Below are positions 17,656-26,020 of a DNA stretch of 64,000 nucleotides, one piece after another. The position numbers were made by a program, and so were the translations under genes. Below the pieces are notes generated by a model. That model searched no databases. It saw only the letters and a list, made by a program, of their open reading frames with translations, and was not told the DNA's origin. Position 1 is the first letter of the stretch; the number at the start of each line of letters is the position of its first letter. The stretch covers positions 51,724 to 115,723 of the forward strand of contig JAGAMO010000029.1 in assembly GCA_017624675.1 (NCBI GenBank), given 5' to 3'. The stretch is from Clostridia bacterium. GTDB taxonomy: Bacteria > Bacillota > Clostridia > Oscillospirales > Acutalibacteraceae.

Positions 17656-19461
17656 CTATTCGTCAAGCTTAAGAACAGCCATAAATGCCTCTTGAGGCAC
17701 CTCAACCGAGCCTAACTGACGCATACGCTTTTTACCTTCCTTTTGTTTTTCAAGAAGTTTCTTTTTTCTTGTAATATCGCCGCCGTAGCACTTTGCAAGA
17801 ACGTCTTTACGCATAGCTTTAACGGTTTCGCGGGCAATAACCTTACCCGAAACCGCAACCTGAATAGGTACCTCGAAAAGCTGACGCGGTATAAATTCTT
17901 TAAGTCTTTCAGCAATTTTTCTGGCTCTGCTGTACGCGTTGTCAGCGTGAACAATAAACGACAGCGCATCAACGACATCGCCCGCAAGCATAACATCAAG
18001 TTTTACAAGTTTTGATTTTTCGTAGCCTTTAGTTTCGTAATCATAACTAGCATACCCTTTTGTACGGGATTTTAAAGCATCGAAAAAGTCGTAAACAATT
18101 TCGCCCATTGGCAAAATATAGTGAATATCAACGCGGTCACCCATATATTTCATATCGGTATATGTTCCGCGGCGTTCTTCACAAAGTTGCATAATAGCAC
18201 CAACATAATCACTAGGACTATAAATATGAACATCTGCGACAGGCTCAAGCGCCTCAGTCACAATTGCGGGGTCAGGATAATTCGTTGGATTATCAACCGT
18301 AATTTCCTCGCCGTTAGTAAGTTTGAATTTATATTCAACGCTGGGCGCGGTTGTCACAAGGTCAAGATTATATTCACGCTCTAACCTCTCTTGAATAATC
18401 TCCATATGAAGAAGACCTAAAAATCCGCAACGGAAACCAAAGCCCAAAGCGTTGGAACTTTCTGCCTCAAACAATAGTGAAGCGTCATTAAGCTGTAATT
18501 TTTCCAAAGCTTCTCTAAGGTCGGGATATTTTGCGCCATCAGCAGGATATATACCGCAGAAGACAACGGGGTTCACCTTTCTATATCCGTCTAAAGGTGC
18601 AGGTGTTGGGTTATCACATAATGTGATGGTATCGCCTACTGTTGCCTCACTAACCGTTTTAATTGACGCCGCAAGGTATCCTACCTCGCCTGCTTCTAAA
18701 ACATCACAAGGCTCTAAAGCCGTGGCACCCTTTCTGCCGATTTCAACAACATCAAATTCAGCGCCGGTTGCCATCATTTTAATTTTATTTCCGGCTTTGA
18801 TTTTGCCGTTCATAACTCTGAAATAAACAATAACACCTTTGTAAGGGTCATAATAAGAGTCAAAAATTAAAGCAGATAACGGAGCATTGCTGTCGCCTTT
18901 GGGTGCAGGAAACTCCGTAACTATAGATTCAAGCACTTGTTCAATATTGATACCAGTTTTTGCAGAAACCAACGGCGCATTATCAGCGGGAATACCAATA
19001 ATATCTTCAATTTCTTGTTTTACCCTTTCAGGCTCAGCTGAAGGCAGGTCGATTTTATTAATAACAGGTAAAATTTCAAGACCGTGGTCCACAGCCAAAT
19101 ATGTATTGGCAAGTGTTTGTGCTTCAATTCCTTGAGAAGCGTCAACAATAAGAACGGCACCTTCACATGCCGCAAGTGAACGAGAAACCTCGTAATTAAA
19201 GTCAACATGTCCCGGTGTATCAATTAAATTAAGTTCATATTCTAAACCGTCTTTAGCTGTATAGTACAAAGTAACTGCGTGAGCCTTAATGGTAATGCCA
19301 CGCTCACGCTCAAGGTCCATACTGTCTAAAATCTGCTCTTCCATTTCCCGTTGCGATACCGATTGTGTTAACTCCAACATACGGTCAGCAAGGGTAGATT
19401 TACCATGGTCAATATGTGCTACAATGCAAAAATTTCGGATTCTTTCTATTGGAAAGGACAT
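17656..19461 (-). CDS. lepA: Elongation factor 4 (LepA)
   Basis: 601 residues, the normal size. A translational GTPase: G1 AHIDHGKST near residue 16, switch [18 protein letters not shown], and NKID. It is followed by EF-G-like domains and the LepA-specific C-terminal domain ending in [18 protein letters not shown]. It binds ribosomes and influences translocation and initiation. It starts a small operon with the VanY-type peptidase and the DUF1846 gene. Confidence 0.98.
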   Translation of the reverse strand: MSFPIERIRNFCIVAHIDHGKSTLADRMLELTQSVSQREMEEQILDSMDLERERGITIKAHAVTLYYTAKDGLEYELNLIDTPGHVDFNYEVSRSLAACEGAVLIVDASQGIEAQTLANTYLAVDHGLEILPVINKIDLPSAEPERVKQEIEDIIGIPADNAPLVSAKTGINIEQVLESIVTEFPAPKGDSNAPLSALIFDSYYDPYKGVIVYFRVMNGKIKAGNKIKMMATGAEFDVVEIGRKGATALEPCDVLEAGEVGYLAASIKTVSEATVGDTITLCDNPTPAPLDGYRKVNPVVFCGIYPADGAKYPDLREALEKLQLNDASLLFEAESSNALGFGFRCGFLGLLHMEIIQERLEREYNLDLVTTAPSVEYKFKLTNGEEITVDNPTNYPDPAIVTEALEPVADVHIYSPSDYVGAIMQLCEERRGTYTDMKYMGDRVDIHYILPMGEIVYDFFDALKSRTKGYASYDYETKGYEKSKLVKLDVMLAGDVVDALSFIVHADNAYSRARKIAERLKEFIPRQLFEVPIQVAVSGKVIARETVKAMRKDVLAKCYGGDITRKKKLLEKQKEGKKRMRQLGSVEVPQEAFMAVLKLDE

Positions 19462-19531
19462 AGTCTCCCCCTAATACAAAATAATTATTAGTATTATATC
19501 ACAATTTAATTAATAATGCAAACAATTTTAT

Positions 19532-19557
19532 ATAAAAAGGGCGTTTTAATCCGCCCT
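19532..19557 (-). terminator. Terminator overlapping the end of the glycerophosphodiesterase gene
   Basis: Read in reverse, AGGGCG (inside the last codons) pairs with CGCCCT, followed by a T-run. Confidence 0.65.
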
Positions 19558-20355
19558 AATTTTTTCAAAAATTGGTATTAAATTTTCACATTCAGCCAAA
19601 CGCAAACTAATCCTATCTTTTATAGTCCAAGTAACACCTTGCATTTTGTGAAATCGGCGGCAAATTTTAAAGCTTAAATTATTTTTTTCCTCAAATTTGT
19701 ATGCAACAAAATCCGGCTTAGTCAAAAAATTTGTTAGCAAAAATGTTATTGCAAATTTATAAACAAAAGGAATTTTGCTATTTTTAGAAACCAAAAAATT
19801 TTCTGCCAATTGTCCCCTAATCGTTTGCGGCGAATTCTTTTTAAACCATCTGACGCACCTTGGATCAAAGCTTTCAATACAATAATTTCCTTTGTAATTT
19901 TTAAGACAAAATGCTACTGCACTAGATAATTTTATATAGTTTTTATTAGTTGCCTTAAGCTCAATAATAATAGGTGTTTTATCCTCGAATATTTCTAGTA
20001 CTTCTTCTAATGTTGGCACTCTTTCGTTGGTATTCTCTAAATTATATTTCTTAATTTCTAAAAGGGTCAGGTCTTCAACTGTACCCTCAACTCCAGTTGT
20101 CCTTTCAAGCGAATAATCGTGAATAACCACCAGCTGTCCATCAGCCGTTAAATGAACATCTAATTCAGCACCAAAGCCATTTTCCACTGCTTTTTTAAAG
20201 GCTAGGATACTGTTTTCGGGAACAGTGTCTGAATACAGACCCCTATGTGCGTATTTAAATCCTTTAAAAGTATTAAAATCAGTAAAACCCACCCTGCCTT
20301 TAAGGGTAAAAAGATAAAGTAAACTTAAAAATAATATAATAAAAATTATAAACAT
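19546..20355 (-). CDS. Glycerophosphodiester phosphodiesterase
   Basis: 269 residues. An N-terminal membrane helix (about 1-17) is followed by a GDPD TIM barrel: AHRGLYSDTVPENS (catalytic His-Arg), GAELDVHLTADG (metal Glu/Asp) and VVIHD (second catalytic His). It hydrolyses glycerophosphodiesters from lipid turnover to glycerol-3-phosphate and an alcohol. The single helix suggests the enzyme faces the outside or is tethered to the membrane. It starts immediately after the transporter gene ends, with no gap, so both are one operon. Confidence 0.93.
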   Translation of the reverse strand: MFIIFIILFLSLLYLFTLKGRVGFTDFNTFKGFKYAHRGLYSDTVPENSILAFKKAVENGFGAELDVHLTADGQLVVIHDYSLERTTGVEGTVEDLTLLEIKKYNLENTNERVPTLEEVLEIFEDKTPIIIELKATNKNYIKLSSAVAFCLKNYKGNYCIESFDPRCVRWFKKNSPQTIRGQLAENFLVSKNSKIPFVYKFAITFLLTNFLTKPDFVAYKFEEKNNLSFKICRRFHKMQGVTWTIKDRISLRLAECENLIPIFEKIRAD

Positions 20356-21690
20356 TTAATCATCCAAATCAAAGGCATCAAGGCCTGTTTTTGCAATAAT
20401 TTTATTGTCTCCGTGCTTCACAAAACTCATAGTAATAAACGCTATTGAAACTGCAGTTGCGGCATACGGAAACAATGCTTTATAACTGATATTTTCCAAA
20501 ATCCAACCCGCAAGAATTGGTGTTATAATTTGTGCCGACATACTGAATGTGTAATAAAGACCTGTAAATTTACCGACCTTAGCACCTGAACACATTTCAA
20601 CCACCATCGGCAAACTGTTAACATTAATAGAAGCCCAAGCAAGACCGACAAGGAAAAATAAAATCAAAAGAATGAAATTAAATCTTGAAAATATCAAAGT
20701 GCAAAGAAATGCTCCAAAGAAACATAATGATAACAGTAAAACACCAAATTTTATTGTTTTTCTTCTGCCAAGTCTACTTGCAACAATTCCAACAGGTATA
20801 TAACTTACTATTGCACCTACAGTTGCTACCGTAAGACAAGTTGATGCTTGTCCCACACGCATACCCCATACCTCTTCAGCATATACGGTAAACCAAGTAT
20901 TAACTCCGTTATATCCAATAAACCAAAAGGACACGGATAAAAGTAAGAAAATGAGACTTTTGCGCACTTCTTTTTGCATAGGTCTATTATCCTCAGCCGT
21001 TGAATGAATATAAGAATTTCTAGAATTATACCTATCTTCATTTCTTTGCCTAAGACGAACAAGTTTTGGTTCATTTACAAATAAAAGCAGAATTAAAAGT
21101 GAGATAAGCATAATGCCTGCTATAATTGTAAAAATAGGTAGATAGTTAATATGCTCTAATCCTTCGGTACGGCTGTTAGAGTATAAAACTGATGTAATTA
21201 TAAGATATATAACACCGCCAACAGCACCCATTAAATTGATTATGGCGTTCCCCTTACTTCTTAGCGGTTTTGGTGTTATATCGGGCATTAGAGCGACCGC
21301 TGGGCTTCTGAAAGTACCCATAGCAATTAGTAACAGTGCTAGATTTATGATAAATAATAAGACTTTTGTGCTAGACGGCGATTCAAAATAGCTATTGTCT
21401 AATATCGGCAATCCAATCATAAGGACTGCCGATATAATCGTTCCAACTAATATATATGGTTTTCGTCTGCCTAAGGGGCTTTTGGTTTTGTCTGAAAGTG
21501 TGCCAAATAAAGGCAATAATAACAAAGCCAAAACATTATCCGACGCCATTATAATACCCGAATAGGTCTTTGAAATATTAAAGGTTCCAGTTAATATTTT
21601 TGGTATTAGACTATCGTACATTTGCCAAAAGGAACTGATAGCCAAAAATGAAAAACCAATTAAAACAGTGTTTTTAACATTCAGTTTCAT
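20356..21690 (-). CDS. MFS transporter, GPH/sugar-symporter-like
   Basis: 444 residues from the ATG at 21690, which has GGAG 7 bases upstream; a TTG 21 bases earlier and an ATG at 21696 are less well placed. Twelve membrane helices, with the cytoplasmic loop signatures GTLSDKTKSPLGRRKPY (helix 2-3) and RLGRRKTIKFG (helix 8-9), which resemble the glycoside-pentoside-hexuronide/SLC45-type sugar carriers. The substrate cannot be read. Pairing with a glycerophosphodiesterase hints at glycerophosphodiester or sugar uptake, but that is inference. Confidence 0.88.
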   Translation of the reverse strand: MKLNVKNTVLIGFSFLAISSFWQMYDSLIPKILTGTFNISKTYSGIIMASDNVLALLLLPLFGTLSDKTKSPLGRRKPYILVGTIISAVLMIGLPILDNSYFESPSSTKVLLFIINLALLLIAMGTFRSPAVALMPDITPKPLRSKGNAIINLMGAVGGVIYLIITSVLYSNSRTEGLEHINYLPIFTIIAGIMLISLLILLLFVNEPKLVRLRQRNEDRYNSRNSYIHSTAEDNRPMQKEVRKSLIFLLLSVSFWFIGYNGVNTWFTVYAEEVWGMRVGQASTCLTVATVGAIVSYIPVGIVASRLGRRKTIKFGVLLLSLCFFGAFLCTLIFSRFNFILLILFFLVGLAWASINVNSLPMVVEMCSGAKVGKFTGLYYTFSMSAQIITPILAGWILENISYKALFPYAATAVSIAFITMSFVKHGDNKIIAKTGLDAFDLDD

Positions 21691-21757
21691 AAACATTCTC
21701 CATTTAGACAAACAACAATCATTATCAAATATATCATAACCTGAAAGACGAAAATAA

Positions 21758-23584
21758 TTAATTTACAATTTTAAAAAATATAGTTATCAAAGAGCAAACT
21801 AAAATACCGAAAATGGTTGGTAAAACAACACTCAAAGCAGTCCATTTCAAACTGTTAGTTTCTTTTTTAATTGTCATTACAGTTGTTGCACAGGGCCAAT
21901 GAAACAGCGAAAAAATTATTGTGCAGATTGCAGTATTTAAAGTCCACCCATTGTCGAGTAAAATTTGTCGTATCAGATTTACGTCTGTTACTTCGGTTAA
22001 ATTTTTTGAAGACAAATATCCCATTAATATTATCGGCACAACAATTTCATTGGCAGGAAAACCTAATATAAAGCCCAAAAGTATCATTCCGTCAAGTCCA
22101 ATGGCTCTGCCAAACGGGTCTAAGAAATTTGCCGTTAAACTAAGAATAGAACTCCCTCCAATTGTAATGTTAGCCATTAAAAATATTACAATAGATGCAG
22201 GAATTGAAGCAGTTAATGCTCTTGACAAAACAAATAGTGTTCTATCAAAAACGCTTCGAATAATTATCTTACCCGTTTGCGGTTTTCTAAAGGGTGGAAG
22301 TTCTAAAATAAAGGGATTTTCTTTGCCTTTTAAAAATGTGTGGGATAAAAACCCAGTGGCGCACATTGTCATCAATACGCTTAAAACAATGAATAGCGTC
22401 ATAAGTAAAGATGCCGAAAATTCTCCCAAAAAACCGCTTGAAGTTACTAAAAAAGCAGAAATTATAAGCGTGATAGTTGGAAAGCGTCCGTTGCATGGCA
22501 CAAAACTGTTTGTAATGACCGCCAAGAGCCTTTCTCGCTTTGAATCAATAATTCTGGCGCCCGTAACTCCAACGGCATTACAGCCAAATCCCATACACAT
22601 CGTAAGCACCTGTTTGCCACAGCTTTTGCATTTCATAAATGGTTTATCCAGATTAAAAGCAACTCTCGGTAGATAGCCAGCGTCCTCTAAAAAGGTAAAC
22701 AACGGAAAGAAAATCGCCATTGGAGGAAGCATTACAGCAATAACCCAAAAGGGCACCCTGAAAAATCCTTCTATAATTACAAATTGTGTTTTCTCACTAA
22801 AATTTATCAAAGACATAAATTCTCTCAACAAATTTTCTATCTTTACAAAAATAAAGCTTAACCCTTCGGATATATAATTTGCACCAGATACTGTTATCCA
22901 CAGGATAAGGCACAAAAATAAAATCATTGTAAAATATCCTGTAAATTTTCCCGTAAAAAGTCTGTCTAAAATTTTATCGGTTTTAATTTTGGTTTCATTA
23001 ATCTTTACGACTTTTCCTGCGATAATCTCTGCTTTTTTAATCAATTCAGTGTTATCGTTTTCTAAAGCGGTTTTGTTCGATTTAGGTTTATTTTCAGAAG
23101 TTTCATCAAGTAACTCTTTCAATTTATTTAAAGATTTTTTATTTCGTGCAACTGTTCCGATTACGGGTACCGACAGTTCTTTAGATAAAGCTTCAAGGTC
23201 GATTTCAATTCCCTTTCGCTTGGCTTCGTCCATTAAATTTACACACAAAACAACATTTTTGTGTATTTTAAGTATTTGTAAAACTAAATTTAAATTTCTT
23301 TCAAGTGCTGTTGCATCACAAACAGCAATTACAACATCAACACCGCCGTAAATCAAAAAATCTCTTGCTATTTCCTCTTCCTTTGAGCGTGAAAGTAAAG
23401 AATATGTCCCAGGTATATCGACTAATGTGTAATTATTCTTTTTGGTTTTAAAAAAACCTTCTTTATTACTAACGGTTTTACCCGCCCAATTACCTGTATG
23501 CTGTTTGAGACCTGTTAAGGCATTGAAAATTGTGCTTTTGCCAACATTTGGATTTCCTGCAACTGCAACCGTTATATCAGACAT
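21758..23584 (-). CDS. feoB: Ferrous iron transport protein B
   Basis: 608 residues from the ATG at 23584, with AGGTGA 5 bases upstream; a GTG 9 bases earlier is possible. N-terminal G domain with G1 GNPNVGKST, G2/switch TGNWAGKTV, G3 DIPGTYSL and G4 NLMD, then a helical spacer and a polytopic membrane domain with two inverted Gate motifs. The conserved CNAVGVTGARI segment is present. It is a GTP-dependent Fe(II) importer, the normal iron route of anaerobes. Its start overlaps the feoA stop by 8 bases. No FeoC is seen. Confidence 0.96.
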   Translation of the reverse strand: MSDITVAVAGNPNVGKSTIFNALTGLKQHTGNWAGKTVSNKEGFFKTKKNNYTLVDIPGTYSLLSRSKEEEIARDFLIYGGVDVVIAVCDATALERNLNLVLQILKIHKNVVLCVNLMDEAKRKGIEIDLEALSKELSVPVIGTVARNKKSLNKLKELLDETSENKPKSNKTALENDNTELIKKAEIIAGKVVKINETKIKTDKILDRLFTGKFTGYFTMILFLCLILWITVSGANYISEGLSFIFVKIENLLREFMSLINFSEKTQFVIIEGFFRVPFWVIAVMLPPMAIFFPLFTFLEDAGYLPRVAFNLDKPFMKCKSCGKQVLTMCMGFGCNAVGVTGARIIDSKRERLLAVITNSFVPCNGRFPTITLIISAFLVTSSGFLGEFSASLLMTLFIVLSVLMTMCATGFLSHTFLKGKENPFILELPPFRKPQTGKIIIRSVFDRTLFVLSRALTASIPASIVIFLMANITIGGSSILSLTANFLDPFGRAIGLDGMILLGFILGFPANEIVVPIILMGYLSSKNLTEVTDVNLIRQILLDNGWTLNTAICTIIFSLFHWPCATTVMTIKKETNSLKWTALSVVLPTIFGILVCSLITIFFKIVN

Positions 23585-23810
23585 AGATGTCACCTACCTC
23601 AATTAACTGTGCGTCTCGATTTCGCAAAGCTATTGTTGCACCTCGTATTAAATATGCTTTTGGGTCACCCTGAGGGCTGACGGCAACACATTTAATAATA
23701 GTTCCGTCTATAATACCAATATCTATAAAACGACAAAGCAAATCTTCCTGTGCATTAACTGATACAACTTTGCCTTTTTCACCGATTTTCAATTTGCTTA
23801 ATTTATACAT
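23577..23810 (-). CDS. feoA: Ferrous iron transport protein A
   Basis: 77 residues forming one SH3-like FeoA domain (LSKLKIGEKGKVVSV at the start, GATIALRNRDAQLIEV at the end). It is thought to regulate FeoB. GGTGATAGAG precedes the start. feoA and feoB are translationally coupled. The 60-base region shared with the divergent spoIVA gene shows no obvious Fur box. Confidence 0.95.
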   Translation of the reverse strand: MYKLSKLKIGEKGKVVSVNAQEDLLCRFIDIGIIDGTIIKCVAVSPQGDPKAYLIRGATIALRNRDAQLIEVGDIYV

Positions 23811-23921
23811 ACTCTATCACCATTATTAAGATATTCTCAAAACTACTAACCGTGAGTCATAAACTGAAAATCAATGACATACCATTTTAAAGAAAGGTTA
23901 AATAAGGAAACGGTGATAGAA

Positions 23922-25400
23922 ATGACAAAATCAAGCATTTATAAGGATATAGCCGAACGTACAGGCGGTGACATTTATTTAGGAATTGTAGGACCCGTGA
24001 GAACCGGCAAATCCACATTTATTAAACAGTTTATGGATAAGCTTGTTTTACCTAATATGCCAGAAGATTATCTAAAAGAAAGAGCAAACGATGAGCTTCC
24101 GCAATCTTCATCGGGAAGAACAATTATGACAACCGAGCCAAAATTCATACCAGAAAAAGGCGCACAGATTACCGTCGACGAAAATGCAACCTTTAATGTT
24201 CGCTTAATCGACTGTGTGGGTTATATTGTGCCAAGTGCCTTGGGATACATTGAGGGTGACGAGCCCAGAATGGTTATGACACCTTGGTTCGAAGAGCCGG
24301 TGCCATTTAATATGGCGGCAGAAATAGGTACTAGAAAGGTTATAAACGAACATTCAACAATAGGCCTTGTTATCACTACTGACGGCAGCATCAGTGATAT
24401 ACCCCGTGAAGAATATGCCGAGGCAGAAGAGCGGGTTATAAACGAGCTTAAAGCAATCAATAAACCCTTTTTAATGTTACTTAATTGTATGTATCCTTTT
24501 TCTGATGAAGCAAAGGAAACCGCTAAGATTTTAAGCGAAAAATATTCCGTAACAGTTTTGCCTGTAAACTGTCTCGAGCTTGATGATGATACAATTAAAA
24601 ATATTTTATCTCACATATTGTATGAATTTCCCATTAAAGAAATTTGTATTGACTATCCTCGCTGGATTAATGCTTTACCACTTGACCATTGGCTTAGAAG
24701 CGATATTACCGATAATATTAAAAACATAGCGGGAAAAGTCAAGGTATTAAAAGATATAGATTCATTTGCAAAAGCATTTAAAAATCAAGAAAATATTAGT
24801 CTAGCCTCGGTTAAACAACTAGATTTAGGCAAAGGCACTGCAAATATTGAATTGCATACAAACAATTCATTATTCTATAAAATTTTATGTGAAACCACAG
24901 GTCTTGAAATTAATGACGAACAAGAGTTGATGGAAAGTATTTCAGAACTAGCATCAATGAAAAAGGAATATTCTCGTGTTAAGGATGCGCTCGAAGAGGT
25001 TGAAGCGACAGGCTACGGTATAATAATGCCCGATACGGAAGACTTAAAGTTAGAAGAACCCGAAATCGTTAAACAAGGAGGTCGCTACGGCGTAAAACTC
25101 AGAGCTTCTGCCCCATCTATTCATCTTATGAAAGCAAATATCACAACCGAGGTAAGTCCCATTGTCGGCAGTGAAAAGCAGTCTGAAGATTTGGTTATGT
25201 ATCTGCTTAGCGGTTTTGAGGAAGACCCTGTTAAAATTTGGGATTCAAATATTTTTGGCAAATCCTTGCACGACCTGGTGAATGAAGGATTACATACAAA
25301 ACTTGCCCGTATGCCAATGGATGCCAGAATGCGAGTTCAGGAAACAGTTGAGCGAGTTATCAATGAGGGTTGCAATGGTTTAGTTTGCATTTTACTATAA
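23922..25400 (+). CDS. spoIVA: Stage IV sporulation protein A
   Basis: 492 residues from the ATG at 23922, exactly the length of Bacillus SpoIVA. The in-frame ATG at 23874 would add 16 residues not found in the family, and GGTGAT sits 4 bases before 23922. The core starts with YKDIAERTGGDIYLG, Walker A GPVRTGKST, and TIMTTEPKFIP. The C-terminus is the conserved assembly and anchoring region (GCNGLVCILL). It is an ATPase that polymerises on the forespore surface and forms the base of the spore coat. Its presence is the strongest sign of endospore formation here. Confidence 0.98.
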   Translation: MTKSSIYKDIAERTGGDIYLGIVGPVRTGKSTFIKQFMDKLVLPNMPEDYLKERANDELPQSSSGRTIMTTEPKFIPEKGAQITVDENATFNVRLIDCVGYIVPSALGYIEGDEPRMVMTPWFEEPVPFNMAAEIGTRKVINEHSTIGLVITTDGSISDIPREEYAEAEERVINELKAINKPFLMLLNCMYPFSDEAKETAKILSEKYSVTVLPVNCLELDDDTIKNILSHILYEFPIKEICIDYPRWINALPLDHWLRSDITDNIKNIAGKVKVLKDIDSFAKAFKNQENISLASVKQLDLGKGTANIELHTNNSLFYKILCETTGLEINDEQELMESISELASMKKEYSRVKDALEEVEATGYGIIMPDTEDLKLEEPEIVKQGGRYGVKLRASAPSIHLMKANITTEVSPIVGSEKQSEDLVMYLLSGFEEDPVKIWDSNIFGKSLHDLVNEGLHTKLARMPMDARMRVQETVERVINEGCNGLVCILL

Positions 25401-25405
25401 AATCA

Positions 25406-25442
25406 AACAGCAGTTGGGTATAATTTCAACTGCTGTTTTTTA
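25406..25442 (+). terminator. spoIVA terminator
   Basis: AACAGCAGTTG pairs with CAACTGCTGTT, followed by a T-run. Confidence 0.85.
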
Positions 25443-25465
25443 TTGCAAAAATATTCAATTTACTA

Positions 25466-25494
25466 TTGACTTTTGAAGTTTCTTATGATAATAT
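25466..25494 (+). promoter_or_regulatory. Promoter of the tRNA-Ser pair
   Basis: TTGACT (25466-25471), 17 bases, TAATAT (25489-25494), about 14 bases before the first tRNA. Confidence 0.6.
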
Positions 25495-25507
25495 ATTATG
25501 GACATTC

Positions 25508-25596
25508 GGAGAGGTATCGAAGTGGTCATAACGAGGCGGTCTTGAAAACCGTTTGGGGGAAACCCCACAAGGGTTCGAATCCCTTCCTCTCCGCCA
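25508..25596 (+). tRNA. tRNA-Ser (anticodon TGA)
   Basis: A complete class II cloverleaf: acceptor stem GGAGAGG/CCTCTCC, anticodon loop CTTGAAA giving TGA, a long variable arm (TTGGGGGAAACCCCAC region), GGTTCGAATCC T-arm, discriminator G, and encoded CCA end. It reads UCN codons. It is the first of two tandem tRNA-Ser genes. Confidence 0.97.
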
Positions 25597-25621
25597 TATT
25601 TTTTAAACCGTTTACGAACAT

Positions 25622-25715
25622 GGAGTAGTACTCAAGTTGGTGACGAGGCGCCCCTGCTAAGGGCGTAGGTCGGCTAAACCCCGGCGCGAGAGTTCGAGTC
25701 TCTCCTACTCCGCCA
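25622..25715 (+). tRNA. tRNA-Ser (anticodon GCT)
   Basis: A complete class II cloverleaf: acceptor stem GGAGTAG/CTACTCC, anticodon loop CTGCTAA giving GCT, long variable arm, AGTTCGAGTCT T-arm, and encoded CCA. It reads AGC/AGU codons. It lies 25 bases after tRNA-Ser(TGA) and is followed directly by the terminator hairpin. Confidence 0.97.
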
Positions 25716-25754
25716 AATAAATAAGGACTTGCGAAAGCAAGTCCTTATTTATTT
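25715..25754 (+). terminator. Terminator of the tRNA-Ser operon
   Basis: A perfect 18-bp inverted repeat around a GAAA loop, starting at the A of the CCA end of the second tRNA. The 3' arm ends in an A/T-rich TTATTTATTT. It is unusually long for a terminator. Confidence 0.8.
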
Positions 25755-25757
25755 ATA

Positions 25758-25920
25758 CAAGCTGAAAGCTTGGTATGTAATCCACGATAGTGGAATGTAA
25801 TCACGCTTTAGCGTGTATGTTATCACCGTAAGGTGTATTTCTTCGGCTTGATTACATACGCAACTTTCGTTGCAATTACATACAATGCTTCACATTGATT
25901 ACATCCACACCTGCGGTGTG
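25758..25920. repeat. Tandem array of seven small hairpins with constant spacers that invert halfway
   Basis: Hairpins at 25758-25772, 25782-25793, 25802-25815, 25824-25835, 25860-25873, 25884-25896 and 25906-25920 have 4-6 bp stems and 3-5 base loops, with unrelated stem sequences. They are separated by an 8-base unit. The first three spacers read TATGTAAT, AATGTAAT and TATGTTAT; the last three read ATTACATA, ATTACATA and ATTACATC, the reverse complement. The spacers on either side of the centre (about 25836-25850) can therefore pair, making a ladder with side hairpins. No reading frame is seen. The remainder of the stretch to the next gene holds one weaker hairpin (about 25932-25957) and a terminator. 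Confidence 0.75.
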
Positions 25921-25991
25921 ATTTTATGTTACAGCTCATCCTTTTAGGGTGGGCTGTTATTTTCAGTTTAGAGACTTGAATAAGATAATAG

Positions 25992-26020
25992 AAAAAGCAC
26001 CCAAATGGGTGCTTTTATTT
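25992..26020 (-). terminator. Terminator at the end of the GH13 gene
   Basis: AAAAGCACCC pairs with GGGTGCTTTT. Read in reverse it ends in TTTTT, and its stem overlaps the GH13 stop codon. Confidence 0.8.

Noticed and set aside
21921-22676. 251-codon open frame on the forward strand
   Set aside because: It lies fully antisense to feoB and its translation has no domain or proper start; feoB in the other direction is unmistakable.
23811-23873. Fur box in front of feoAB
   Set aside because: Only a weak A/T-rich partial match (GAGAATATCTTAATAAT); not better than chance by eye.
25758-25920. CRISPR-like look of the regular repeats
   Set aside because: The regular element is only 8 bases, the variable parts are self-complementary hairpins of 12-15 bases, and the spacer flips orientation. 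No cas genes are near.
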